Below are positions 36,274 to 46,863 of a DNA stretch of 64,000 nucleotides, piece by piece; the first letter of the stretch is position 1; every line of letters starts with the position of its first letter. The DNA is taken from contig NC_088867.1 in assembly GCF_032884065.1 (NCBI RefSeq), forward strand, positions 53,405,929-53,469,928, written 5' to 3'. Below the pieces are notes generated by a model that made no database searches, was not told the origin of the DNA, and was given only the letters and a program-made list of their open reading frames with translations. The position numbers and the translations under genes are program-made. The DNA comes from Artemia franciscana. Its lineage: Eukaryota; Arthropoda; Branchiopoda; Anostraca; Artemiidae.

Positions 36274-36290
36274 TAGTAGTAGTAGTAGTT

Positions 36291-36465
36291 ATTACCAATC
36301 TTATCAAACTTTTTCTTTTTTGAATTAAATTTCGTTTTAGTTAGAATGCAAATTGTATCACATATTACTTTAAAATTATATTCAAGAGCTGTATTATTCT
36401 TAACAATCCAGAAAAGTTTATAATGCTGTAATCCCAATTTATTTATTCTTTTGTATATTTGTATT
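36291..36465 (-). pseudogene. N-terminal part of the Penelope-like ORF, separated by the RTE-like insertion
   Basis: The minus-strand frame reads RINKLGLQHYKLFWIVKNN, then ..TKTKFNSKKKKFDKIGN up to the RTE tail. It is lysine-rich, as Penelope N-termini are. A stop lies upstream near 36465. It ends about 26 bp before exon 3, so the intron's branch point and pyrimidine tract may lie within or right beside transposon sequence. Confidence 0.6.
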
Positions 36466-36491
36466 CAAGAAAAAAACAATTTTTATTACAG

Positions 36492-37486
36492 AGATGATCC
36501 ATTCAAGGGAACTGAAAAGCCATCAAAGAATAAATAAACTAAAAAAGCAACATACTTGTGGTATATGTCAGAAAAACCTTTCTTCATCATATAATTTGAA
36601 GTTACACCAAAGATCACACACAGGTGAGAGACCGTTTAAATGCGATTTGTGCAAGAAATGTTTTGCTCAATTAAGCACTTTGAGTACGCATCTAAGAGTA
36701 CACACGGGCGAGAAACCCTTTAGATGTGATACATGTAAGAAATGCTTTTCCCGATTAGGCTGTTTGAATGTTCATCAAAGAGTGCATACTGGTGGAAACC
36801 TGTTTAAATGTGATACGTGCAATGGAACATTTTCTACATCAAGTTGTTTGAACAGGCACCGAAGAGTACATACTGGTGAAAGACCATTCAAATGTAATGT
36901 ATGTGATAAATGTTTTTCTACATCAGACCATTTGAATATTCACCAAAGGGTACATACAGGTGTGAAGCCGTTTCAATGTGATGTATGTAAGAAATGCTTT
37001 TCTCAATCAAGCCAGTTGAATATGCATCAAAGACTACATACAGGTGAAAAACTGTTTAAATGCTATACATGTAACAAATGCTTTTTCAATTTAGGCAATT
37101 TGACTTGTCATCAAAGAGTGCATACTGGTGAAAAACCATTTAAATGTTATACATGTAAGAAATGCTTTACTACATCAAGCGGTTTGAAAGTGCATCAAAG
37201 AGTACATACAGGCGAGAAACCGTATAAATGTGATATGTGCAACAGAACATTCTGTTCATCAAGTCATTTGGAGAGGCACCGAAGAATGCATACAGGTGAA
37301 AAACCGTTTCAATGTCAAATATGTAAGAAATGCTTTTCCCGATCAACCAGTTTGAAGGATCATAAAATAGTGCATACAGGTGAAAAACTGTTTAAATGTG
37401 ATATTTGCAACAGAACATTTTCTTTTAAAACAGGCCTAAATCGTCACCTTAAAACCCACCCTAAAAAGAAATCTGACAATTCTTAG
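36492..37486 (+). CDS. C2H2 zinc-finger protein, exon 3 (11 fingers)
   Basis: A probable DNA-binding nuclear protein. Entry is at TTTTTATTACAG|AG; using this acceptor the split codon is GAG and the frame matches the phase-1 donor of exon 2. The exon contributes 330 residues from the Met at 36494. Eleven C2H2 fingers of C-x2-C-x12-H-x3-H type occupy about residues 103-403 of the predicted 411-aa protein. Most are joined by TGEKP-like linkers (HTGERPFKC, HTGEKPFRC); the 3-4 linker is altered (TGGNLF). A short basic tail (PKKKSDNS) follows. Target DNA and orthology are not recognised. The array is intact, in contrast to the surrounding transposons, which argues for function. Confidence 0.92.
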
Positions 37487-37640
37487 TTAAAAATCTTTTT
37501 TTTTTCTCAAAACATTTGCCTAAGCTGAAGACAACTTGAGAATTTCGATGTATTTCTGTTTCGATGTATTTCTTTTGTACACTGTTTTTTTTTTTTTTTT
37601 TTAGAAAAATAATATAAAATAGAGCAATGTTATAATAAAA
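37487..37640 (+). promoter_or_regulatory. 3' UTR and poly(A) signal of the zinc-finger gene
   Basis: AATAAA at 37634-37639, about 150 bp after the stop codon and after an 18-T run. A reasonable cleavage context follows. Confidence 0.6.
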
Positions 37641-38970
37641 CCGGTTATACTTGGTCGTCGTTAATGCCTTAGTGTACGAATTTTATTTTTCATGATGCTG
37701 AATGTGATAAATCAATTAGGATATAATTTAGCTCGCTATATTTATGAGGCCTATAGTAACTATCTAACAAAAATATTATAGATTACGACAGGGTTACCCT
37801 AAAACCGATGATAGTTAATCGTCGATAAACTCTTACTAATATATTTTTCCTTCTCAAGTCGTGTAGGAGTTCGGGAGGGAGGGAATCCTTGAAACGCTTA
37901 CTTTTCGAATACGTTTTGTTAAGAAATGTTTTATCTATTTCGTTTATACAAACAAATCATAAAAGACAATTCTACAAATTATCTGTGTCCGATTAGACGT
38001 CGTTGCCCTTGTCGGTTACTGCTTCTAGGTCTTCGAAGTTGGCATTGCGGTATCAGAAAGTGAAAGTTACCACTGGCTTATGGACAGGAAAATTGATAAC
38101 TCTAGTACTGATTCGAATCCTACGTTAAAACCTCGTCACAAGTGCCATATGAGCTCTTGGCTCTTGTTTTCTCTCTAGAGCCCGGTTTTAGCAAGACATT
38201 GCAAGACAGCTGACATTGTTTGCGTTGAGGCACTATCCAGCTATTTAAGTTCCTCTATTAATTTTTCCAAACATTGGGATTAGAAATTGGTACATTCTGC
38301 TTTTAGACACCTTTTAAATTTTATGTTTAGCGAAAGTGCCACTGCTCCACTGATTTAGATCCCGGGATACCCGACCTGATTACCAAGAAAACCCATTTAG
38401 TTTTACCTTTTACTACCGATTTAGTGTTAGATGTAGTATCATACTTTCTGGATGTTAATCAAGTGCTATCCAGAATTTTGGTTTGGGTGGATTCTTTTCG
38501 GGTAGGGGGGACGAAAATTTTAAAAACGCAACTTTCAATTTTCAATGGTAATATATGAAGTAATTCAATGTATTTAAACGAATGTATGCAATATATTTGT
38601 CGATAAAAGAATCCTATTGTAAAGGTTATAATGGCTTTAGTTATGTAGAAGATCTAAAGTCTCACAGAATTTCCATCCACCAAACAATAATACTCGTTTT
38701 CATTCAATCGAAATTCTTTAGAAGTAATATTAAGAGGGAGTTCGCCAAAATTACTATTCATCGCCAATTTTTTTAAGTAGGCCTATATTCAAATTTTATC
38801 CAAAATTGAAATTACAAATTTGAACGTAGGACGGTACTAATCAACGTACAATTATTGATTTGCACACTTTACAAGCAACTAACCAGGGATTTAAGGGACC
38901 GGTACCTCAAATTCTATCTTGGTTAGCCCTGGGTATGATTTGGAAAACAGTCAGAAACTAAATAAAAAAA
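37641..38970. other. non-coding, with one relic repeat end
   Basis: No protein-like frame. At about 38135-38170 the words CTCGTCACAAGTGCCATATG and AGCTCTTGGCTCTTG are the reverse complement of 39435-39475, the left end of the satellite-bearing insert there. So a solo end of that element family lies here in the opposite direction. Confidence 0.55.
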
Positions 38971-38974
38971 GACC

Positions 38975-39245
38975 ATTTCAACTGAAAGTAAGGAACAGAT
39001 TGGGAACTTATTTGAAAAGAATGTTCTTTGTATGAAGAGGGCTGTCTGCTCCTTAGCTCCCTACTCTTTACTGAGAAGTTTTTCCGGATTCTTAAGAAAA
39101 TATACAATTGGAAACAAAAAAGATTTTTCAAAGCAATAAAAAACTTTTGCTTAGTGAACAAAGTGTTGAGAAGGGGTAGACCCCCTAATATTAAGAGTAT
39201 TTTCAAGTTCTAAATTTGCTCCTTACTTTAGTTGAGAAACTTTAT
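38975..39245. mobile_element. diverged foldback module
   Basis: CAACTGAAAGTAAGGA near 38980 pairs with TCCTTACTTTAGTTG near 39220, and inner words are partly complementary. The same ends as the foldback modules elsewhere, but the middle is diverged. Confidence 0.6.
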
Positions 39246-39426
39246 TTATTTTTTAATTAGAATTCTTGAAACAGAAAGTTTTACGAACACAATACTTTTG
39301 GTAGCGCAGAAAAAACTATCGATATTTCAATGATCTATATTTAGATTTTGATGTATAGTCAACCAGTTAGTGGTAACGAACTGTAGTTAAGGAGCAACCC
39401 GCCTCAATAGTAACCGAAACTCTAAA

Positions 39427-42218
39427 CAAGAACTAAGAGCTCATATGGCACTTGTGACGAGGCGAGAAGAGCTAAGAGCCAAGAGATCATATGGTATGAG
39501 CTCTAACAAAATTCTATGAATCAATAGATTGATTTAAAAAGGAAAATAAGAGGCTTAATGCCGGTCAAGATTTAAAATAAGAGCTCTGAATCGCAAAGTC
39601 CTTCTAGATATCAAAATTCGTTAAGATCCGATCACCCACTCGTAAGTTATAAATCCCTAATTTTTTCTAATTTTTCCTCTCCCTTTTGCCCCCCAGATGG
39701 TCGAATCTGGGAAAACGACTTTATCAAGTCAAATTGTGCAGCTCCCTGACACGCCTACCAATTTTCATCGCCCTAGCACGTCCAGAAGCACCGAACTCGC
39801 CAAATCACTGAACCCCTCCCCCCAACTCCCCCAAAGAGAGCGAATCCAGTACGATTCTGTCAATCACGTACCAAGGACATTTGTTTATTCTATCCACCAA
39901 GCTTCATCCTGATTCCTCCACTCCAAGTGTTTTTCCAAGATTTCCCCCTCCAACTCCCCCCAATGTCAAAAGTTCTGGTTCGGATTTGAAATAAGAGCTC
40001 TGAGACATGAATTCCTTCTAAAAATCAAATTTCATGACGATCCGATCATCTACTCGTTAAGATAATAATACCCCAATTTTCATGTTTTCCAAGAATTCCG
40101 GTTTCCCCCTCTAACTCCCCCGAATGTCACAGGATCGGGTCGGAATTTGAAATTACAAACTTTAAAGCACAAGATCCTTCTAAATATCAAATTTCATTAA
40201 GATCTGGTCACCCTTTCGTAAGTTACAAATACCTCAATTTTCAAATTACCCCCCCCCCCATTCCACAAAAGAGAGCAGATCCGGTCCAGTTATGTCAGTC
40301 ACGTATCTTAGACAGGTTTCTATTCTTCCCATCCAGTTTCATCCTGATCTCACCGCTTTAAGTATTTTCTAAGATTTCCGGTCCCCCTACTGCCCCCCCC
40401 CCAATTACGCTTGATCCATTTGAGATTTAAAATAAGAAAGCTGAGTTACATGGTCCTTCTAAATATGAAGTTTCATGAAGATCCGATTACTCCTTCGTAA
40501 GTTAAAAATACGTCATTTTTTCTTATTTTCAGAATTAACCCCCCCCCCCCCCCAATGGAGCGGATCCGTTCCAATTATGTAAATCACGTATGCAAGACTT
40601 CTGCTTATTTTTCCAACCAAGTTTCATCCCAATCCCTCCAATCTAAGCGTTTTCCATCATTTTATGTTTCAGCACCCCAAACTTCCCCAAATGTCACCAG
40701 ATCCGGTCAGAATTTAAAATAAGAGCTTTGAGACACGATATCCTTCTAAATATCAAATTTCATTTAGATCCAATCACCCGTTCGTAAGTTAAAATACCTC
40801 ATTTTTTTTCTAATTTTTTCAGAATTAACCCCTCCCCCCCAACTACTCCAAAGAGAGCGGATCCGTTCTGGTTATGTCAATCATGTATCTAGGACTCGTG
40901 TTTTTTTCCCACCAAGTTTCATCTTGATCCCTCCACTCTAAGTGTTTCCCAAGTTTTAGGTTTCCCCCTCCCAACTCCCCCCCAATGTCACCAGATCCGG
41001 TCGAGTTTAAAATAAGAGCTCTGAGCCACGATATCCTTCTAAATATCAAATTTCATTGAGATCCGATCACCCGTTCGTAAGTTAAATACCTCATTTTTTT
41101 TAATTTTGCAGAAATACCCCCCCCCCCCCAACTACCCCAAAGAGAGCGAATCAGTTCCGATTATGTCAATCATGTATCTGGGACTTGCGCTTATTTTTCC
41201 CATCAAGTTTCATCCCGATCCCTCCACTCTAAGTGTTTCCCAAGTTTTAGGTTTCCCCCTCCCAACTCCCCCCCCCCCCCCAATGTCACCAGATCCGTTC
41301 GGGTTAAAAATAAGAGCTCTGAGCCACGATATCCTTCTAAATATCAAATTTCATTGAGATCCGATCACCCGTTCGTAAGTTAAATACCTCATTTTTTTTT
41401 TTTTGCAGAAATACCCCCCCCCCCCAACTACCCCAAAGAGAGCGAATTAGTTCCGATTATGTCAATCATGTATCTGGACTTGCGCTTATTTTTCCCATCA
41501 AGTTTCATCCCGATCCCTCCACTCTAAGTGTTTTCCAAGATTTTAGGTCCCCCCCCCCCTCCAACTCCCCCCAATGTCATCAGATCCGGTCGGGATTTGA
41601 AATAAGAGCTCTGAGACACAATATCATTCCAAACATCAAATTTCATTAAGATCCAATCACCCGCTCATAAGTTAAAAATACTCTGTTTTTTCTATTTTTT
41701 CCGAATTAACCGGCCCCCACTCCCCCCCCCCAGATGGTCAAATCTGGAAAACGACTATTTCTAATTTAATCTGGTCCGTTCCCTGATACGCTTGCCAAAT
41801 TTCATCGTCCTAGTTTACCTGGAAGTGCCTAAAGTAGCAAAACCGGGACTTTAGGTTTCCCCCCTCCAACTCCCCCCAATGTCATCGGATCCGGTCGGGA
41901 TTTAAAATAAGAGCTCTGAGACACAATATCATTCCAAAAATCAAATTTCATTAAGATCCAATCTCCCGCTCATAAGTTAAAAATACTTCATTTTTTCTAT
42001 CTTTTGCGAATTAACCGGCCCCCCACTCTCCCCCCCCAGATGGTCAAATCGGGAAAACTATTCCTAATTTAATCTGATCCGGTCCCTGATACGCTTGCCA
42101 AATTTCATCGTCCTAGCTTACCTGGAAGTGCCTAAGTAGCAAAACCGTTACCGACAGACAGACAGACCGACAGAATTGGCGATTGCTATATGTCACTTGG
42201 TTAATACCAAGTGCCATA
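39427..42218 (+). mobile_element. satellite-bearing insert with subterminal inverted repeats
   Basis: Near its left end is TATGGCACTTG (39444-39454). At its right end is the exact complement CAAGTGCCATA (42208-42218), which also forms a hairpin CACTTGGT-TAAT-ACCAAGTG (42194-42213). The right end is preceded by (GACA)n near 42155-42175. Subterminal inverted repeats, a 3' hairpin, a microsatellite and a tandem core are the layout known for non-autonomous Helentron-like elements (HINE/DINE type); assigning it there is inference. Confidence 0.65.
39560..42160 (+). repeat. ~290-bp satellite array, about nine units
   Basis: GATCCGATCACCCGTTCGTA-like words recur near 39625, 40038, 40200, 40480, 40768, 41060, 41356, 41650 and 41954; spacing is 279-304 except for one rearranged pair (413 then 162). 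Each unit carries AATAAGAGCTCTGAG, AAATATCAAATTTCAT, a C-run and TTTCATCCCGATCCCTCCA. C-runs vary in length between units. No protein. Confidence 0.9.
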
Positions 42219-42790
42219 AAAACGGAATTTTTTATGCCAATAGATATATCAGAAGAATTGGCTTATGATGCTTATTCCAAATATAGAAGTTTCATTAAGT
42301 TTAGTCTTACCCATCAAAAGATACGAGTCTGAGAAAATTTGTCTGATTTTCGAAAAAGGGGGAAAGACCCCCTAGAAGTCATAGAATTTTAATAAGAAAC
42401 ACATCATCAGATTCAGTGCATCAAAGAACCCTGCTGTAGAGGTTTCAAGCTCATATCTGCAAAAAGTGTGGGATTTTGTAATTTTTGCCAGAAGAAAGAT
42501 TTCAGATGTGTGTTCATTTGTTTTCTCCCCATGTGATCGTATCGACCCAGTGGGCTTAGAATGTCGGGAGACGGTTCATTCTAGTTCTAATGTCCTTTTT
42601 AAGTGACCAAAAAATTGGAGGGCAACTAGACCCCCTCACACGCCACTTTTTTCCCAAAATCGTCCAATCAAAATTTTTAGATAACCTTTTTTCACCATAG
42701 TTGAAAAGCCCAATAACTATGTCTTTGTACATAAAATAAACCCTTAAAGGCCCTGGGTAAGGGCTTTTAAGTTACAAAATTTGCCCATTG

Positions 42791-42986
42791 TTTTAGTTTT
42801 TGTTGAAAGTTAGTATATATTTTTCGGGTGGGAGGGGAGGACGAATTTTCTGCTGGAAGAATTTTCCATGGAGATGTAAGTTTCCAGGGGGTAAATGTTT
42901 CAGGGGAAATTTTACACTGGGTGAATTTGCCAGAATTCCTATATGAACTTTCTTTATTGGTTTTGATTTCTCTTTACCCATTGTAT
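42791..42986. other. short unassigned segment
   Basis: G/T-rich words such as GAATTTTCCATGG and AAATTTTACAC-GGGTGAATT recur in diverged form at 45755-45840, on the other side of the RTE-like copy. This suggests the RTE copy inserted into one pre-existing repeat. Confidence 0.45.
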
Positions 42987-45724
42987 TAGAAAGATGACAA
43001 TAGCGAGTGTCGTAATTATCGAGGCATTAGTCTGGTCTCTGTAGGCAGCAAATTACTTAGTAAAATGATAGTAGACTTAGTAGACTGAGAGATGCTGTCG
43101 ATAAAGTTTTAAGGGAAGAATAGTGTGGTTTTAGAAAAGATAGAGGATGTGTCGACCACGTTTTCACTCTTAGGTTAATAATTGAGAAGTCTCTTCGTTG
43201 TCAAACACCTTTGTTCCTGAGTTTTATCGATTATGAGCAAGCTTTCGATTCTGTTGATAGAAGAGCGTTAGCAAAGGTCTTATTCTAATATGGTATACCA
43301 CAAAAATACATTCGAGTGATTTGCGCTATGTACGAGAATTAAATAAAAAAAAACGAGTTTTTTTAACTGAAAGTAAGGAGCGACATTAAAACTTAAAACG
43401 CACAGAAATTACTTCGTATATGAAAGAGACTGCTTCCTCATCAACGCCCCGCTCTTTACGCTAAAGTTTGACTCTTTCTCTCAATTCTTCTTTTTAAAAC
43501 AGTAAAAACTTTAGCGTAAAGAGCGGGGCGTTGATGAGGAAGCATCCTCTTTCATATACGAAGTAATTTCTGTGCGTTTTAAGTTTTAATGTCGCTCCTT
43601 ACTTTCAGTTAAAAAAACTCGTTTTTTTTTTATTTAATTTCTGAAAGTTTTTGAATCAATGCATGTTTTGATTTTGGCTCTCCACAGAGGAATAATCAAA
43701 ACGAAATTTGCATATTTTTTGGGGGGGCTAAATGGCTTTCTCATAATTTTGATCGAATGATTTTGAGAAAAAAAGAGCGGGGGCGAAGCCTAGTTGCCCT
43801 CCGATTTTTTGGTTAATTAAAAAGGCAACTAGAACTTTTAATTTTTTACGAATCTTTTTATTGGTAAAAGATTTACGTAACTTATATATTAGCTTTATAT
43901 ATTAGCGATGGGATTCGCCCCATCGTCAGTACCTCGCTCTTTACACTAAAGCTTAAATTTTATCCCATCTCATTAAGAATGACCCCTGAATCACAAAAGC
44001 CGTAGAATAAATAGTTGAAATTACTAAAAATACTTTAGCGTAAAGAGCTAGGTATCATAAGGAGGTGAGCCCCTTATATGGGTAATAATTTCTGTTTGTT
44101 TTAAGTTTTATTGCTGTTCCTTACTTCCAGCTGAAAAGCTTTTTCACATTTATTTTTTATTTTATTTTTTAAATAATGCTAGTAAATCCTGCTCTCCCTT
44201 CATGGAAGTTTTCTTCTCCCATGACAAATTCTCGACGGAAAGTTCCCCCAGCATATCCCCCTCTTCTCAACCCCTCCCCCCAACCAAAAAAATCCTCCTG
44301 AAAACGCCTGTATACTTCCCAATAACCATTACTATATGTAAGCACAGGTCAAAGTTTGTAACTTGTTGCCTCTCCCACGGGGACTGTGGGGGAGTAAGTC
44401 GTCCCCAAAGACATAGTTATAAGGTTTTTCGACTACGCTGAATAAAATGGCTATCTCAGAATTTTGATCCGTTGACTTTGGGAAAATAATTAGCGTGGGA
44501 GGGGGCCTAGGTGCCCTCCAATTTTTTTGGTCACTTAAAAAGGGCACTAGAACTTTTCATTTCCGTTAGAATGAGCCCTCTTGCAACATTCTAGGACAAC
44601 TGGGTCGATACGATCACCCCTGGGAAAAAAAAACAACAAAAAAAACAAATAAACACGCATCCGTGATCTGCCTTCTTGCAAAAAATGCAAAATTCCACAT
44701 TTTTGTAGATAGGAGCTCGAAACTTCTACAATAGGGTTTTCTGATACGCTGAATCTGATGGTGTGATTTTCGTTAAGATTCTATGACTTTTAGGGGGTGT
44801 TTCCCCCTATTTTCTAAAATAACGCAAATTTTCTCAGGCTCGTAACTTTTGATGGGTAAGACTAAACTTGATGAAACTTATATATTAAAAACCAGCATTA
44901 AAATGCGATTCTTTTGATATAGCTATTGGTATCAAAATTCCATTTTTTAGAGTTTTGGTTACTATTGAGCCGGGGTCGCTCCTTACTACAGTTCGTTACC
45001 ACGAACTGTTTGATAATACTGCTGCGGTTAAGGTAGGAAATGAGGTTAGCAACTGATTTTGTATTAAATCAGGAGTTAAGCAGGGTTGTGTTCTATCCCC
45101 CTTTATATGGATCATTTTGATGGACTTCGTCTTAAGGAGCACAGGAAAGGCAATTGGAGACCACGGAATCAAATGGGGAGGAAAAACGCTCTTGGACTTA
45201 GATTATGCTGATGATTTAAGCATATTAGATGAAAGTGTGAGCAAAATGAATGAATTCTTGGAAGTTTTGCGAGTTCAGGGTGCTAGAATAGGCTTGAAAA
45301 TTAATGTTAAGGAGACCAAGTCACTAAGGCTAGGAATAAGTGAAGATGAAAAGTTGACGTTGGGTAACGAAAAGATTGATCAGGTTGGGAGCTTCACTTA
45401 CCTTGGTAGTATTATTAGTACTGACGGTGGGAGCAATGAAGATGTTAAAAGTAGTATAGCTTAGGTTCAGTGTGTTTTTTTCACAGTTAAAAACATATTG
45501 CCGAAGATTGTCCTTTTGGCCAACCGTCTGGGGGTTACACGGAGAGCAGGGCGTCCTCGTCTGGGTTGGAAGGATGTCATAAATAAAGATTTAAAGGAAA
45601 TGGGAACTTCCTGGGATGGTGTAAAGAGGGAGGCCTTGAATAGATTAGGATGTAGGAGGAGCGTGCGTAGCTGTGTTGACCTTGGGTGGCTTGGTGCTGC
45701 AGTAAGTTAGTAGTAGTAGAAGTA
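42987..45724 (+). pseudogene. RTE-like RT copy, split by a 1675-bp foldback/hairpin element
   Basis: 42987-43338 matches about 34940-35285 of the RTE-like element; 45014-45724 matches from 35286 to its (TAG)n end. The interruption is element copy c. Besides that, the copy has stops (for example TAG in place of CAA at about 43122), a duplicated TAGTAGACT patch near 43070, and a ~290-bp internal deletion at about 45498 that joins RT text to LPKIVLL. The YADD at about 45205 is kept. Confidence 0.92.
43339..45013 (+). mobile_element. foldback/hairpin element, copy c (complete, with known empty site)
   Basis: Foldback arms are about 43339-43470 and 43505-43640. The terminal hairpin is at about 44988-45009. 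Left flank is GAGAA (to 43338) and right flank TAATACTGC (from 45014). The unbroken RTE-like copy reads GAGAATAATACTGC at 35281-35294, so nothing was duplicated or lost and the insertion lies between A and T. Body words match copies a, b and f. No protein is encoded, so it must depend on another element's enzymes. Confidence 0.95.
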
Positions 45725-45889
45725 GATTCAGTTTTACGCGTGGAGATGTTAGGGGTAATTGTCCGGGGTAAATTTTCACCAGAATTGAATTGCCTAGAAA
45801 ATATTTCTATGGGGGGGATTTTTCCATGGGGGTGGAGCCAGGTATCCTAGTGTTATTTAAAAGCGATCAGAAATTAAACAAAAAACCAG
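45725..45889. other. short unassigned segment
   Basis: Flank of the RTE copy. See 42791-42986 for shared words. Confidence 0.4.
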
Positions 45890-46120
45890 TTGTTTCAACT
45901 GAAAGTAAGGAGCCCCATTAAAACTTAAAAAAAAACAGAAATTATTACGTGTGCGAGGGTGTTTGCCCCCTCCTCTACACCTCGCTAAGTGCTGAAAAAC
46001 TGTAGCGTGAAGAGCGAAGTGTTGAGGAGGTGGCGATCCCCCTCATATACGTAATAATTTCTGTTCGTTTTAAGTTTTAATGTTGTCCTTATTTTCTGTT
46101 GAAACACTTTTTTTCTTAAT
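45890..46120. mobile_element. solo foldback module
   Basis: CAACTGAAAGTAAGGAG near 45898 and TTTTAATGTTG..TTCTGTTG near 46075-46105 form the outer arms. CCTCCTCTACACCTCGCT pairs imperfectly with AGCGAAGTGTTGAGGAGG. Has no body or terminal hairpin. Confidence 0.75.
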
Positions 46121-46168
46121 TTCAGTAAGCTTAGAAACTAATATTTTTCTAAAGGCAATGGAAAAAGT

Positions 46169-46435
46169 ATGTCAATTAAAGTAAAAGTATCTAAAAATGG
46201 AAAAAGAAAGCAATTACAAAAAATACACAAAACAATAGCCTACTTACAAAAACTAAGATATAAACTCCCAGTATTCAGTTCTGTTGACCAATGCCAAAGC
46301 GTTGGACGTATTTTTTTTAACAATATCGACAGTTTTGAATTTGGTTATCAAACACCAAAATATTCAATGTCTTTAGACTCGGTGTCTATAAAAGCAACGC
46401 ATTATCAAAGTAGTTTGTTCAAAGTAAAACATTAA
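46169..46435 (+). CDS. small uncharacterised ORF (88 aa)
   Basis: Basic N-terminal half (SKNGKRKQLQKIHKTIAYLQ) and a neutral C-terminal half. It is one of few open frames in the window outside recognised repeats, but it has no known motif, no splice or promoter evidence, and sits between transposons. It may be chance or a transposon scrap. Confidence 0.15.
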   Translation: MSIKVKVSKNGKRKQLQKIHKTIAYLQKLRYKLPVFSSVDQCQSVGRIFFNNIDSFEFGYQTPKYSMSLDSVSIKATHYQSSLFKVKH

Positions 46436-46863
46436 AACTAAGATTCAGAAAATTGAATAAAAATTTTGAAGTCAATATTTTTAACTTGATTTTGAATACC
46501 AAACACAAATATAATTGACGCCTTTATGCTTCATAACTGTAAAAACTTTATCTTTTTCTAAGTGACAAATAAATAAATGAATGCATTCCTCGAAAAAAAA
46601 AATGATAATAAAACACCATTACGTGTCTGTTCAGGGAGAAAATACAGAAATTTCCAGCATTCCGTTCAGGGAAAACATTTCTGATTATAGTGGCTTCATA
46701 TATGACCTCATGGGTACTCCTGCAATACAAACAAAAGTTGACGGCATATTTTTACCGAAATAGCCCCTTATTAAGTTGTTTTCCTTGTGTTTTTTATAAT
46801 TATAAAAACTTTTTGTTTACCAATAACTCCACTAATTACTAATAAACAAATACATATTTAGGA
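46436..46863. other. non-coding, no gene seen
   Basis: AT-rich. A 60-aa frame at 46581-46763 has no recognisable feature. Confidence 0.35.

Larger units (their letters stand above)
33541..36290 (+). mobile_element. RTE-like non-LTR retrotransposon, 5'-truncated, nested in the Penelope-like element
   Basis: Begins inside the endonuclease and ends in (TAG)6 at 36271-36288. Microsatellite 3' tails and an endonuclease-RT ORF without RNase H are typical of RTE-type elements. It lies opposite in direction to the Penelope-like element it splits, so it is the younger insertion. Related fragments are at 22705-23412 and at 42987-43338 plus 45014-45724. I could not define a clean target duplication. 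Confidence 0.85.
31200..36465 (-). mobile_element. Penelope-like element, interrupted
   Basis: Minus-strand retroelement in two parts: 36465-36291 (N-terminal coding) and 33540 to about 31200 (rest plus 3' flank). Between them sits the plus-strand RTE-like element. Reading out of the first part (..KKKKFDKIGN) and into the second (NKFSKTIGQIIFNYNLILKR) gives a believable continuous N-terminal region. The 3' flank (about 31200-31750) carries CTGATGAGCCC..GGG on the minus strand (near 31350), the sort of word found in Penelope hammerhead motifs, but the GAAA half is not in place. No GIY-YIG endonuclease found. Confidence 0.75.
39366..42790 (-). mobile_element. foldback/hairpin element body and 3' end, split by a satellite-bearing insert
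   Basis: On the minus strand, body sequence runs 42790 to 42219, then resumes at 39426 and reaches a decayed terminal hairpin near 39366-39390. In unbroken copies (for example 46925-46935) the two pieces are adjacent: ..ACTCTAAA joins AA-GGAATTTT or its like. The 2.8 kb between is the insert described next. The 5' foldback of this copy is missing. Confidence 0.7.
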
